A DNA stretch of 64,000 bases from Kribbella soli (GTDB taxonomy: Bacteria > Actinomycetota > Actinomycetes > Propionibacteriales > Kribbellaceae), in NCBI RefSeq assembly GCF_004331345.1, contig NZ_SJJZ01000002.1, positions 310,001 to 374,000 of the forward strand, written 5' to 3'. The notes beneath the pieces are model-generated. The model saw nothing but the letters and a program-made list of their open reading frames with translations, searched no databases and was not told the DNA's origin. Shown here one piece after another: positions 1-7,923 of the stretch. Made by a program: the position numbers and the translations under genes. Each line of letters begins with the position of its first letter. The first letter of the stretch is position 1.

Positions 1-1
1 A

Positions 2-646
2 GTCGTGATTGCGGGTGGACACGGGCAGATCGCGCTGCGGCTGACGAGGTTGCTGAGCGCTGACGGGCACCAGGTGGTCGGGGTGGTGCGGAACCCGGAC
101 CACGAGGCCGACATCGCCGCGGCCGGCGGGCAGGCCGCCGTACTGGATCTCGAGCAGGCCGAGGTCGGCGCGGTGGCCGAGGTGCTGGCCGGCGCGGACG
201 TGGCGGTCTTCGCCGCGGGCGCCGGGCCGGGCAGCGGGAACGCGCGCAAGGACACGGTCGACCGCGGTGCGGCCGCGCTGTTCGCCGACGCTGCTGAGCA
301 GGCCGGCGTACGGCGGCACATCCAGGTCGGCTCGATCAACGCGGAACTTGCCCTGTCGCTGACCGACGACGAGACGTTCACGGTCTATCTCCGGGCCAAG
401 TGGGCCGCTGAGGAGGACCTCCGGGCCAGAGACCTGGACTGGACGATCCTGCGCCCCGGCAGCCTGACCGACGACCCCGGGACCGGCACGGTGTACCTCG
501 CCGACAAGACCGGTCGCGGCCGGATCACCCGCGACGACGTCGCGCTGGTGCTGGCCGGCCTCTGTGACGCTCCGGCCTCGATCGGCCGGACGCTCGAGCT
601 CATCGGCGGGGACACACCCGTCGCCGAGGCCCTCGAGAATCTCTGA
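2..646 (+). CDS. NAD(P)H-binding atypical SDR (NmrA-like), 5' end outside the window
   Basis: The visible 214 residues open inside the dinucleotide-binding loop (GGHGQIALRL), so the true start codon lies upstream of base 1. Further on are an acidic residue ending beta-2/beta-3 (VLDLEQAEV), a YLRAKWAAEEDL helix that places Tyr and Lys like the SDR YxxxK pair, and WTILRPG, typical of NmrA/atypical SDR proteins. Total length would be close to the roughly 215-220 residues usual for this family. It probably binds NAD(P)H as a cytosolic reductase or redox sensor; the substrate cannot be read. It stands 40 bp upstream of the OsmC gene on the same strand. Confidence 0.85.
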   Translation, partial: VVIAGGHGQIALRLTRLLSADGHQVVGVVRNPDHEADIAAAGGQAAVLDLEQAEVGAVAEVLAGADVAVFAAGAGPGSGNARKDTVDRGAAALFADAAEQAGVRRHIQVGSINAELALSLTDDETFTVYLRAKWAAEEDLRARDLDWTILRPGSLTDDPGTGTVYLADKTGRGRITRDDVALVLAGLCDAPASIGRTLELIGGDTPVAEALENL

Positions 647-686
647 CCCTTATGACGTTGCCACAAGCAACAGAATGTGACGGGAT

Positions 687-1115
687 ATGGCAGACACACT
701 GCGGCAGGTGACCTTCGAGCGCCTGGCGAACAGCAGCTACGAGGTGCGGAACGCTCGCGGCGGGAGCATCCGGATCGGCTCCGGCGGCGCGGACACCGAC
801 TTCACGCCGGTCGAGCTGCTGCTGGCCGCGATCGGGACCTGCTCGGCGATCGACGTCGACGTCGTGGTGAGCCGCCGGGCCGAGCCGACCGAGTTCAGCG
901 CCGTGGTCCGTGGCGACAAGATCCGGGACGCCGAGGAAGGCAACCGGATGGAGAACCTCGCGGTCGAGCTCACCGTGCGCTTCCCGGAGGGCGAGGACGG
1001 CGACAAGGCCCGCGAGGCACTGCCGCGCGCCGTGAAGATGTCCCACGACCGCCTCTGCACGGTCAGCCGCACCGTCGAGCTCGGCACACCGGTCACCACA
1101 ACGGTCAACGACTGA
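687..1115 (+). CDS. OsmC/Ohr family peroxiredoxin-like protein
   Basis: 142 residues, normal for OsmC-fold proteins that reduce organic or fatty-acid hydroperoxides with a pair of cysteines. Cys52 sits in the central-helix motif AAIGTCSAID and Cys124 in DRLCTVSRTVE, the two positions expected for the peroxidatic and resolving thiols. It lacks the CPYSRATHGN signature of true Ohr (seen in the gene at 55090), so it belongs to a generic OsmC branch. Its 3' end overlaps the convergent hydrolase gene by 11 bp. Confidence 0.88.
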   Translation: MADTLRQVTFERLANSSYEVRNARGGSIRIGSGGADTDFTPVELLLAAIGTCSAIDVDVVVSRRAEPTEFSAVVRGDKIRDAEEGNRMENLAVELTVRFPEGEDGDKAREALPRAVKMSHDRLCTVSRTVELGTPVTTTVND

Positions 1116-1908
1116 GCAGTTCGCGAAGGCGCTGTGCGTAGGCCTTCGGGTGGCTCAGGTTGCCGTTGTGGCCGCCTGGGAAGGTCTGCAGGTCCTGGCC
1201 GATGAGCTCGGCCAGGGCCTCGGCGCACTGGTAGTCGAAGACGGTGCGCGGAGTCGTCGTACCCGCGGCCGGGACGATCCGCACACCGCTTGCTGACAGC
1301 TCGGCCGGATCGAGATCGTCGCCCGCGGCGGCGGCGAAGTCGTGGCGGATGAAGTAGTCGAAGTTCGCGAGCCGGTTGGCGTCCATCGGGAAGTTCGTGC
1401 GGCCCGGTTCGCCGTTCGCCGGGTCGATGCCGAGTGAGCGGACGATGGCCGGGATCGTGGCCTCGAGTCCGTGGGCCAGGTACTGGTCGCGGAGCTCGGT
1501 GAGTTCGTTGCGGTGCAGCTTGGGCTTGGGCTCGGCGAGCAGCCACGGCGCGATCGGCTCGTGCGCGACGAGCGTGTGCAGCTGCGGCGGATGCTTCACG
1601 GTCAGATGCAGACCGATGACCGCGCCGAGGCTGCAGCCGAGCATGGCGACGGGCTCGTCGGTGACATGTGCGAGCAGACGGTGTACGTCGTCCGCGTGGT
1701 CGGCGATGGTGGCGCCCGGCTCCTCGAGCTTGCTCCGGGACAGGCCCCGGCGGTCGTAGGTGAGCACGGTGTAGTCGTCGATGAGCTGCTGGACGAGGTC
1801 CGTACTGCGGTCGGCATCGCCTTCACCGCTCTGCGAGATCAGCAGCAGCGGCCCGTTGCCTTCGAGTTGGTAGTGGAGGACTGCTCCGGGAACGTCGATC
1901 GTGGTCAT
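1105..1908 (-). CDS. alpha/beta hydrolase
   Basis: 267 residues from ATG at 1908; the reading frame continues ten codons upstream into the operator, so this ATG is preferred. Nucleophile elbow GCSLGA puts Ser93 at the active site, DRRG near residue 53 follows strand 4, and the C-terminal GGHNGNLSHP supplies the catalytic His. Cytosolic esterase/lipase-type fold, substrate unknown. It is divergent from the MarR-type regulator and the two share the palindrome at 1920-1965. A TAATCT hexamer on the minus strand at 1921-1916 could be a -10 box, which would make the transcript nearly leaderless. Confidence 0.85.
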   Translation of the reverse strand: MTTIDVPGAVLHYQLEGNGPLLLISQSGEGDADRSTDLVQQLIDDYTVLTYDRRGLSRSKLEEPGATIADHADDVHRLLAHVTDEPVAMLGCSLGAVIGLHLTVKHPPQLHTLVAHEPIAPWLLAEPKPKLHRNELTELRDQYLAHGLEATIPAIVRSLGIDPANGEPGRTNFPMDANRLANFDYFIRHDFAAAAGDDLDPAELSASGVRIVPAAGTTTPRTVFDYQCAEALAELIGQDLQTFPGGHNGNLSHPKAYAQRLRELLSR

Positions 1909-1919
1909 GGATCGGAGAT

Positions 1920-1965
1920 TACATCTGATTCGATACATCTAGCAAGATGTATCGGACTTGATGTA
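1920..1965. promoter_or_regulatory. nested palindromic operator between hydrolase and MarR-type regulator
   Basis: A perfect 10-bp inverted repeat, CGATACATCT at 1931-1940 and AGATGTATCG at 1945-1954, has a 4-bp centre. A second pair, TACATC at 1920-1925 and GATGTA at 1960-1965, is placed symmetrically about the same centre. Each side therefore carries two ACATC half-sites 11 bp apart, about one helical turn, as expected for two cooperatively bound dimers. The site covers candidate -10 boxes of both divergent genes, so binding by the adjacent regulator should repress both; that control is inferred. Confidence 0.75.
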
Positions 1966-1977
1966 GATTCTGGGGCT

Positions 1978-2421
1978 GTGAACGGTGTCGAGCTCTTCCT
2001 GCTCGGGCGGGCGCTGATGAAGATCGGCGAGGAGGCGTTGCCGGAGCCGCCCGGCGGCGCGGCCAAGTACGCCGGCAGCGCGCGGATGGTGCTGATCGTC
2101 GCGAGTGACATCGCCGAGCATCCGGCGAGCGCGGTGGGGGAGATCGCTGCCCGCACCGGTCTGCCGCAGAGCCAGGTGTCGACCGCGATCGCCCGGCTGA
2201 AGGAGGCCGGCTCGGTCATCACGACGACCGATCCTGCCGACCGCCGCCGGGCGCTGGTCAGTCAGGCGCCGGGCGTCTCGGACCGCCTGGCTCAGGTCCG
2301 TGCCACCAGCATCGAACCGGCCCTCGCCGCGGCGCTGGGCACGGACGACCCCGCACGCGTCGCGGAGGTCGCGCGCACCCTGCAGCAACTCGCCCTCGAC
2401 CTGCAGGGGTCAGGGGAGTAG
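1978..2421 (+). CDS. MarR-type winged-helix transcriptional regulator
   Basis: 147 residues from GTG 1978, which lies directly downstream of the operator; the frame remains open upstream but reads through the palindrome. The core has the winged-helix order: helix 1 (ALMKIGEEALP), recognition helix in GLPQSQVSTAIARLKEAG, then a wing with DPADRRRALVS, the DxRR(x)xx(V/L) wing pattern of MarR proteins. Its C-terminal helices would form the dimer interface. It is divergent from the alpha/beta hydrolase and probably controls that gene and itself. A TAGATT hexamer at 1964-1969 suggests a leaderless mRNA. Its end overlaps the convergent sugar-nucleotide reductase by 12 bp. Confidence 0.85.
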   Translation: MNGVELFLLGRALMKIGEEALPEPPGGAAKYAGSARMVLIVASDIAEHPASAVGEIAARTGLPQSQVSTAIARLKEAGSVITTTDPADRRRALVSQAPGVSDRLAQVRATSIEPALAAALGTDDPARVAEVARTLQQLALDLQGSGE

Positions 2422-3186
2422 GAACTCGTCGGCCGATCTGAGGCGCGTCTTCAACTGCTCCTGAGTACGACGGCAGTCGAGCTGGATGTTCGACGGCTCA
2501 CCCGGCTCCGAGGGCAGCTGGTCCGGATCGAATCCGTCGCGGATCGCGATCTTCCTGCCCAGCTCGAGCCGGCTCAATGCCTGCGGTCCCGCGACATGGG
2601 TGATGCCGGTGATGTCGGACGTGATCAATTCGATCAGCGCCGACGCGAGATCGGCGACGTGCACGGGGCAGCGGATGTTGCCGCTGTAGAAGGCTCCGGG
2701 TTCGCCGGCCGCCAATCGACGTACCCGTTGTTCCTCGCCCGACTGGCCGTCCGATCCGACGATGATCGACGTCCGCGTGATGACCGCGTCGGGCAGGAGC
2801 GCCTGGATCGCCGTCTCGGCCGCTGCCTTGGCCGCGCCGTACGGCGTGGTCGGACAGGGCGGTTCGTCCTCGGGATAGGCCGCGTCCCGTGGTCCGAACA
2901 CGGCGTCGCTCGACACGAACACGAGCCTCGCGCCGCCGGCCGCGAGGGCGACGTTGACCGCACCATCGGCCGTCGCCGCCCAGTCGTCCTGCTTGTAGGC
3001 GGTGTGGATGATCCCGTCCGGCCGGACGCTGCGGATCACGTCGTGCACCGCGTCACGTCGCCGTACGTCGAGCTGCACGCCACCCGGCACGACCTGCGAG
3101 TAGTACGCCGGCACCATCTCGTGCCCGGCCGTGCGCAGGAGTTCACGCCCCAGGAGGCCAGCGGCCCCAGTGACGAGCAATCTCAC
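2410..3186 (-). CDS. NAD-dependent epimerase / RmlD-like sugar nucleotide reductase
   Basis: 258 residues with an N-terminal Rossmann motif GAAGLLGREL, the SSDAVFG strand carrying the catalytic Ser/Thr region, and YGAAK (YxxxK) near residue 136. The arrangement resembles dTDP-4-dehydrorhamnose reductase, but no rhamnose cluster is nearby, so the substrate is open. The GTG start overlaps the TGA stop of the upstream gene by 4 bp (GTGA at 3183-3186), indicating translational coupling with the putative NlpC/P60-like protein. Confidence 0.82.
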   Translation of the reverse strand: MRLLVTGAAGLLGRELLRTAGHEMVPAYYSQVVPGGVQLDVRRRDAVHDVIRSVRPDGIIHTAYKQDDWAATADGAVNVALAAGGARLVFVSSDAVFGPRDAAYPEDEPPCPTTPYGAAKAAAETAIQALLPDAVITRTSIIVGSDGQSGEEQRVRRLAAGEPGAFYSGNIRCPVHVADLASALIELITSDITGITHVAGPQALSRLELGRKIAIRDGFDPDQLPSEPGEPSNIQLDCRRTQEQLKTRLRSADEFLLP

Positions 3187-4022
3187 CCGATCAGCTTATG
3201 ACGCTCGAGTCGCCAGCCGGCGGTCCGCGTGGCGCGCTTCACCTCGGCAACCGTCCGCACCTTCCGCGGAGTCATCCACGACTGCGATGGCTTGTGCAAC
3301 ATCCAGCCGTCTCCGATGGTGAGCGCCGCGTGCTGGACCAGCCCTGCAGTGTTACGCCAGACGAACACCGTGCCTGGTGCGTCGTCTTTGCCGCCGCGTT
3401 CGGTGTGGTTCGCGAGCCATTCCTCGAACGGTTCGCGCACCATCCAGACCGACTCGGCGCCTTCGACGCCGCAGGCGGCCATCACGGTGCCGAAGCAGTT
3501 CGGTCCGCTTCCGTCCGGGAACGTGCCGGCCAACTCGCGGACGCGTGGCAGCGCCGCGGGCCAGGTCCGGACCTCGGCATGCCGGCTCGGCCCGAGATCC
3601 TCGCTCACGATCTCGGGCAGCACGCGCGCCGGCTCCCGGAGCAGCGACTTCCACCAGACGAACCGATGTCCGTCCGCCTGCTGCCGAACCTCCGGCCCGA
3701 CGATCCGCGCCCACTTCCGCACCGTCGGCACTGCGCCACGGTCGTAGTTGACCTGCGCCCGAACCAGCGCCGCCCGCGTCGCCTGCGGCAGGTCGCCGTA
3801 CGCCGCCTCGCTCAGCCAAGCGGTCCGAGCAGCCTTCCCGTCGACCGCATACGTCAGGTAGGTGTCGCGATTCTCCCGGCTCGGCTCCCGATCGTCCGTC
3901 GCCAGCTTCCAGGCAGTCGCCTGCTTCTTCGTCACAAAGAACGGCTGCTCGTCCGGTGCGAGCCAATCAACCCATCGATCCAGCAGGTCAGGCGAGACGT
4001 CGATCCCCAGCACGGTCAGCAC
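3183..4022 (-). CDS. hypothetical protein with possible NlpC/P60-like cysteine-peptidase core
   Basis: 279 residues from GTG 4022; no signal peptide. I do not recognise the N-terminal 160 residues. The C-terminal third carries GPNCFGTVM (Cys176), a strand APGTVFVWRN and then VQHAALTIGDGWMLHKP with His231. The Cys-helix followed by His-strand order, with a gap of about 55 residues, is that of papain-like NlpC/P60 and CHAP domains. Function is therefore inferred only from topology. It is translationally coupled to the downstream RmlD-like gene. Confidence 0.6.
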   Translation of the reverse strand: MLTVLGIDVSPDLLDRWVDWLAPDEQPFFVTKKQATAWKLATDDREPSRENRDTYLTYAVDGKAARTAWLSEAAYGDLPQATRAALVRAQVNYDRGAVPTVRKWARIVGPEVRQQADGHRFVWWKSLLREPARVLPEIVSEDLGPSRHAEVRTWPAALPRVRELAGTFPDGSGPNCFGTVMAACGVEGAESVWMVREPFEEWLANHTERGGKDDAPGTVFVWRNTAGLVQHAALTIGDGWMLHKPSQSWMTPRKVRTVAEVKRATRTAGWRLERHKLIG

Positions 4023-4040
4023 CGGGCAACGCTCTCATCC

Positions 4041-4502
4041 TCAGCCCTGATCGGTCACCGGCTTTTGTGGGCCTCGATAGCGCTGGGTCTGTGAGTAGAC
4101 GAGGTTGGTGGTCGTGCTGCCGAAGTCGGTGAGCTCGTTGACGAGCTCCTCCAGGTGCGGCATCGACGCGGCCGCGACCTTCAGGGTGTAGCAGTCGTCG
4201 CCGGTGGTTCGCAGGCACTCGAGGATCTCGCGCCGCTCGGCCAGTAGCCGGTGCAGCGGCTCGTGCTTGTTGCCGGGGTACTTCAGCCGTACGACGGCCA
4301 GCACCGGGTAGCCGACCTTCGTCAGGTCGACCTCGGCGCGGTACCCGGAGATCACGCCGATCGACTCCAGCCGGCGTACCCGCTCGGTGGTGGCCGAGGC
4401 GCTCAGGTTGACCCGCTTGCCGAGCTGCGTCAGCGACAGCCGGGCGTCCTCCTGCAGCTCGTGCAGGATCGCCCAGTCGGTCGGATCGAGACTCTCGGTC
4501 AT
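4041..4502 (-). CDS. Lrp/AsnC family transcriptional regulator
   Basis: 153 residues from ATG 4502 (a GTG two codons upstream is also possible). N-terminal helix-turn-helix: WAILHELQEDARLSLTQLG, then SASATTERVRRLESIGVI, the Lrp recognition helix. The C-terminal RAM/AsnC effector domain starts near YRAEVDLTKVGYPV and contains the TTGDDCYTLKV strand typical of the ligand pocket. Such proteins respond to amino acids. It faces away from the LLM oxidoreductase at 4596, so the 93-bp gap probably holds both promoters. Confidence 0.9.
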   Translation of the reverse strand: MTESLDPTDWAILHELQEDARLSLTQLGKRVNLSASATTERVRRLESIGVISGYRAEVDLTKVGYPVLAVVRLKYPGNKHEPLHRLLAERREILECLRTTGDDCYTLKVAAASMPHLEELVNELTDFGSTTTNLVYSQTQRYRGPQKPVTDQG

Positions 4503-4595
4503 ACGCACAATCTACCGGTGATTCCCCGGCGCGGCACGGCGTACACCGGGAGGATTGTCTTCAGAAGTGGGGTGCCGCCTGGATAGCCTGAGGGC

Positions 4596-5447
4596 GTGGA
4601 AATTGGAGTGAACGTGCCGAACTTCGGCCCGGGGACGAATCCGGCGCGGCTGCGGGACTGGGCACGCGTCGTCGAGGGACTCGGGTACGACCTGCTGATG
4701 GTGTCCGACCATGTGGTGATCACGCCGGACGTCGCGGAGCAGTACCCGGCGCCGTTCTACGAGCCGTTCACCACGCTGAGCTGGCTGGCCGGGATCACCG
4801 AGCGGGTCCGGCTCGGGACGACGGTGCTGATCGCGCCGTACCGCCATCCGTTGCTGGTGGCAAGGATGGCGGCGAACCTCGACGCGTTGAGCGGCGGCCG
4901 GTTGGTGCTCGGCGTCGGGGTCGGCTGGGCGCGGCAGGAGTTCGAGGCGCTCGGCGCGGAACATGCGGACCGCGGTCGGCGTACGGACGAGGTGCTCGCC
5001 GAGTTGCGGCGTGCGTGGACCGATACGGCGGACTACGGCGCCGGGGCGATCCCGATCTGGGTCGGCGGTTCGAGTACGGCGGCATTCCGGCGGACCGTCC
5101 GGTACGGCGACGCGTGGCATCCGCTGCGGCAGACGATTGAGCAGCTGCGGACCGGACTGGATCGCCTGCGGACGGCTGCGGCGGCGCAGGACCGGCCGGT
5201 GCCGGGGTTCGCGCCGCGGATCCTGCTCCGGCTGACGGACAAGCCGCTGCGCGACGATGATCGGGTGGCGGGCGAGGGTTCGATCGAGCAGGTGCTGCGG
5301 GATCTCGCCGTACTGCGGGAGCTCGGCGCGCAGAGCGTCGTACTCGATCCGTTCGTCGGCGACCCTACTGAGACCGAGCGGCCCGAAGCGGCCTGGCAGG
5401 CGCTGGCGACGATCGCCACGCAACGAAGTGGACTGGAGACGACGTGA
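4596..5447 (+). CDS. LLM class F420/FMN-dependent oxidoreductase
   Basis: 283 residues from GTG 4596. TIM-barrel luciferase-like monooxygenase fold: VNVPNFGPG at strand 1, SDHVVI after helix 2, RVRLGTTVL, then HPLLVARMAANLDALSGGR and LGVGVGW, all typical of the F420-dependent branch. The substrate cannot be assigned. The last codons overlap the deaminase start by 4 bp, so the two proteins are co-translated. It is divergent from the Lrp-type regulator, which may control the pair. Confidence 0.88.
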   Translation: MEIGVNVPNFGPGTNPARLRDWARVVEGLGYDLLMVSDHVVITPDVAEQYPAPFYEPFTTLSWLAGITERVRLGTTVLIAPYRHPLLVARMAANLDALSGGRLVLGVGVGWARQEFEALGAEHADRGRRTDEVLAELRRAWTDTADYGAGAIPIWVGGSSTAAFRRTVRYGDAWHPLRQTIEQLRTGLDRLRTAAAAQDRPVPGFAPRILLRLTDKPLRDDDRVAGEGSIEQVLRDLAVLRELGAQSVVLDPFVGDPTETERPEAAWQALATIATQRSGLETT

Positions 5448-5869
5448 CACCTGAGGCAGAAGGATTCCTGCGCCGCGCGATCGCGCTCGCCGGGGAGGCA
5501 CGGAAGGACGGGAACCCGCCCTTCGGCTCGCTGCTGGTCGGCCCCGACGGCACCGTGCTGATCGAGGAGCGGAACACGACGATCACCGAGGGGAACATCA
5601 GCTTCCACCCGGAGCTGAAACTCGCGGTGTGGGCGGCTCAGCAACTGTCGCCCGAGGTCGCGGCCGGCACCACCATGTACACCAGCTGCCAGCCGTGCGG
5701 AATGTGCTCGGGGGCGCTGGCGAGGTCCGGCCTCGGCAAGGTCGTGTTCGCGCTGTCGGGTGAGCAGCTCGACGGGCTCAAGTCGACGGGCGGCTTCCCC
5801 GACGTACCGCTGGAGGGCCCGGCGCTGTACGACGAGGCGCGCGTGCCGGTGGACGGGTACTACAGCTGA
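5444..5869 (+). CDS. nucleoside/cytosine deaminase family protein
   Basis: 141 residues, standard for CDA-fold zinc deaminases. Zinc ligands are visible: His55 and catalytic Glu57 in FHPELKLAV and the Cys pair in PCGMC (Cys85, Cys88). The HPE form in place of the commoner HAE, and CQPC in place of CEPC, mark it as divergent. It probably deaminates a free base, nucleoside or related compound in the cytosol. GTG start inside the stop of the oxidoreductase gene (GTGA). A strong hairpin follows the stop codon. Confidence 0.88.
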   Translation: MTPEAEGFLRRAIALAGEARKDGNPPFGSLLVGPDGTVLIEERNTTITEGNISFHPELKLAVWAAQQLSPEVAAGTTMYTSCQPCGMCSGALARSGLGKVVFALSGEQLDGLKSTGGFPDVPLEGPALYDEARVPVDGYYS

Positions 5870-5870
5870 G

Positions 5871-5898
5871 GCTGGGGTCCCGGCGACGGGACCCCAGC
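5871..5898. terminator. bidirectional hairpin terminator
   Basis: Perfect 12-bp inverted repeat, GCTGGGGTCCCG at 5871-5882 and CGGGACCCCAGC at 5887-5898, with a GCGA tetraloop. It fills the 34-bp gap between two convergent stop codons (deaminase and LppU-like gene). There is no clear U-tract, as is common in high-GC actinobacteria. Confidence 0.85.
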
Positions 5899-5903
5899 AC
5901 TCG

Positions 5904-6815
5904 CTACTTCACCGGGGTGAGGCAGAGCGTGTACTTCGTCGAGCCGCTCTGGTAGACGTACGACGCCTCGGCGTCCTCGCCGCACTGGCTGTCGTCGGTC
6001 GAGTCGTCGATCTTGTCGACGATCTTGTACTCGGCCTCCGAGGACGTGCAGTCGACCACCTTCACGTCCGGCTTCGCCGAAGTGCCCTGGTTGACGACGC
6101 AGGCGCCGATCTTGGCCTTCGACTCGGTCGAGTTCAGGTTCGCGACCACGATCGCCGCGATCAGCGCGATCGGCAGCAGCAGACCGAGGATCGCCGGCCG
6201 CTGGAACAGCGGCTTGCCCGGGTTCATCGGCCGGCCCTGACCCGGCGTGGGCTCCGGGAGGCCCTTGAACTTCTGCATCGGGCCGATGTTCATCAGCATC
6301 GTGATCGGGTTGATGATCGACGAACCGATACCCCACCAGCCCTGCCAGAGGCTCTTCGCGGTCATGTCGCGCACCGACGCGATCCCGCAGGTCCGGCAGA
6401 ACGGGCCCTGCAGCTTCAGGAACCGCATGATGATGATCAGGCCCTGGTGGCCGCGCACGGTCGCCTCGACCGCCGGGTAGCCGCCGCAGAAGCGGCAGGC
6501 CATCTGGCCCTGCGGCGCGTGGCCCTGCTGCGGGAACGACTGGCCCTGCTGGTACTGCTGCTGGCCCTGGTACTCCTGGCCCGGGTACTGGCCCTGCGGC
6601 GGGTACTGCTGGCCGCCGTCCTGCGGGTACGTCTGACCCGGCTGCTGCTGGTACTGCTGGCCGCCGTACGGCTGGCCCGCGTACTGCTGCTGACCGGGCT
6701 GACCGGGCTGACCCGGCTGCTCGCCGTACTGCGGGAACTGCTGCTGTGGCGGACCGTAGCCGGCCGGCTGACCTGAGTACGGGTTCTGCGGCGGCTGGGG
6801 AGGGGATGTGGTCAC
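5904..6815 (-). CDS. PQ-rich zinc-ribbon membrane protein, LppU-like C-terminal domain
   Basis: 303 residues from GTG 6815, chosen because AGGA lies 8 nt upstream; a longer frame begins at 6878. Residues 1 to about 105 are low-complexity P/Q/G/Y repeats. Two CxxC knuckles follow (CRFCG and CRTCG), a likely zinc ribbon, then an amphipathic Trp-rich stretch. A single transmembrane helix (LLLPIALIAAIVVANL, about residue 220) leads to an exported domain with two cysteine pairs (IGACVV, VVDCTS, DDSQCG, TLCLT), matching the LppU/SCO3897-type proteins of actinobacteria. Topology would be cytosolic N-terminus and extracytoplasmic C-terminus. Function is unknown. Confidence 0.8.
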   Translation of the reverse strand: MTTSPPQPPQNPYSGQPAGYGPPQQQFPQYGEQPGQPGQPGQQQYAGQPYGGQQYQQQPGQTYPQDGGQQYPPQGQYPGQEYQGQQQYQQGQSFPQQGHAPQGQMACRFCGGYPAVEATVRGHQGLIIIMRFLKLQGPFCRTCGIASVRDMTAKSLWQGWWGIGSSIINPITMLMNIGPMQKFKGLPEPTPGQGRPMNPGKPLFQRPAILGLLLPIALIAAIVVANLNSTESKAKIGACVVNQGTSAKPDVKVVDCTSSEAEYKIVDKIDDSTDDSQCGEDAEASYVYQSGSTKYTLCLTPVK

Positions 6816-6870
6816 GGATCGTTCCTGAGGCTGATCGAGGGGGTGTCGGGACACGTTGACCCACGGCACC

Positions 6871-7830
6871 TTACTCATCCCGGTGGTTCACCGCGGCATA
6901 GCGCCGCGTCAATTCCCGGCCAAGTCGCGCCAGTTCCGCCTGCACCGACGGCGGGTCGACGACCTCGATCGACCCTCCCCAGCCGGCGAGGTGCTGCGCG
7001 ATCATCAGCGGAGTGGGCGCGGTGACCTTGAGCCGGACCCGGTCCCCGTCGGTCCCGTCGACCTCACAGTTGCGGCCGAGCCGGTCCTGCATCACCCACA
7101 CGAACCGCTCGTCCATCAGCACAGTTGCCGTCAGCCCCGATCGTCGTTCCTCCATCCGTTCGACGATCTCGACCCACGCCGCCGACAGCTCGAACCCGTC
7201 CGGCCGCTCGAAGGTCTCGCCGGTCGTCTCGGCGTCGACTACCCGGTCGATGCGGAACGTCCGCTGCCCCTTCTCCGACCAGGCGATCAGGTACCAGACG
7301 TCGTCCTTGTCCACGAGACCGAGCGGGTCCACCAGCCGTTCCGACGTCTCCCGGCCGCGTCCGGAGTAGTGCAATCGGACGCGTTCCCGGCGTACGACGG
7401 CGTCCTGCAGGCGACGTACCAGCTCTGGGCGTTCCTTCACGTGCTCGCCCCAGCGGGCCGGGTCGATCACCACCGCCTCGGCTGCCGCCTGGGCGTGCTC
7501 GCGGAAAGTGTCCGGCAGGGCCCGCACGAGCTTGCGCAGGGCCGCTTTCGCGTCGGGAGCGATCGACGCCGCCGGACCCACGAGCAGGAACAACGCCTGC
7601 GCCTCGGTCGCCGTCAGCCCGCTCAGATCGGTTCGGGCACCGCCGACCAACTGCCAGCCGCCGTTCCGGCCCGGCTGTGGATAAACCGGGATGCCGGCGG
7701 TCGACAACGCCTCCAGGTCCCGGCGCGCGGTCGCGACCGAGATCTCCAGTTCCGCCGCGACATCGGCCGCGGTCACCCGGCCCCGGGCCTGCATCAGCAA
7801 CAGCACCGCCACCAACCGATCCGCCCGCAT
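6871..7830 (-). CDS. WYL-domain transcriptional regulator
   Basis: 319 residues from ATG 7830. An HTH_11-type winged helix (VTAADVAAELEISVATARRDL) is followed by a WYL domain with the tripeptide in DVWYLIAW and a C-terminal extension. WYL domains sense nucleic acid or small ligands. It is divergent from a second WYL regulator at 7924; the 93-bp gap carries a dyad. Family members often control DNA-damage or accessory functions, but nothing nearby identifies a target. Confidence 0.9.
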   Translation of the reverse strand: MRADRLVAVLLLMQARGRVTAADVAAELEISVATARRDLEALSTAGIPVYPQPGRNGGWQLVGGARTDLSGLTATEAQALFLLVGPAASIAPDAKAALRKLVRALPDTFREHAQAAAEAVVIDPARWGEHVKERPELVRRLQDAVVRRERVRLHYSGRGRETSERLVDPLGLVDKDDVWYLIAWSEKGQRTFRIDRVVDAETTGETFERPDGFELSAAWVEIVERMEERRSGLTATVLMDERFVWVMQDRLGRNCEVDGTDGDRVRLKVTAPTPLMIAQHLAGWGGSIEVVDPPSVQAELARLGRELTRRYAAVNHRDE

Positions 7831-7863
7831 GACCCCGATCGTCGCAGACAAACCGCTCACCGT

Positions 7864-7913
7864 CTGAGCAGTTAAAACGGGCTACGCTCAGTTCCGGACG
7901 GCCTTCTTCCGGA
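7864..7913. promoter_or_regulatory. dyad and repeated TTCCGGA elements between two WYL regulators
   Basis: CTGAGC (7864-7869) and GCTCAG (7886-7891) form an inverted repeat with a 16-bp spacer containing the A-rich tract AGTTAAAAC. TTCCGGA occurs twice directly after it, at 7892-7898 and 7907-7913, 15 bp apart. They lie in the intergenic region shared by the divergent WYL genes and are plausible operators; binding is inferred. Confidence 0.45.
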
Positions 7914-7923
7914 ATGGTGACTG

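Noticed and set aside
4512..5501. Long antisense frame opposite the LLM oxidoreductase and deaminase
   Set aside because: Composition is Arg/Pro-rich and it mirrors real genes with known motifs on the plus strand.
6488..6790. Tandem DNA repeat in the LppU-like gene
   Set aside because: It encodes the P/Q/G-rich low-complexity N-terminus of a normal reading frame and is not an independent repeat element.
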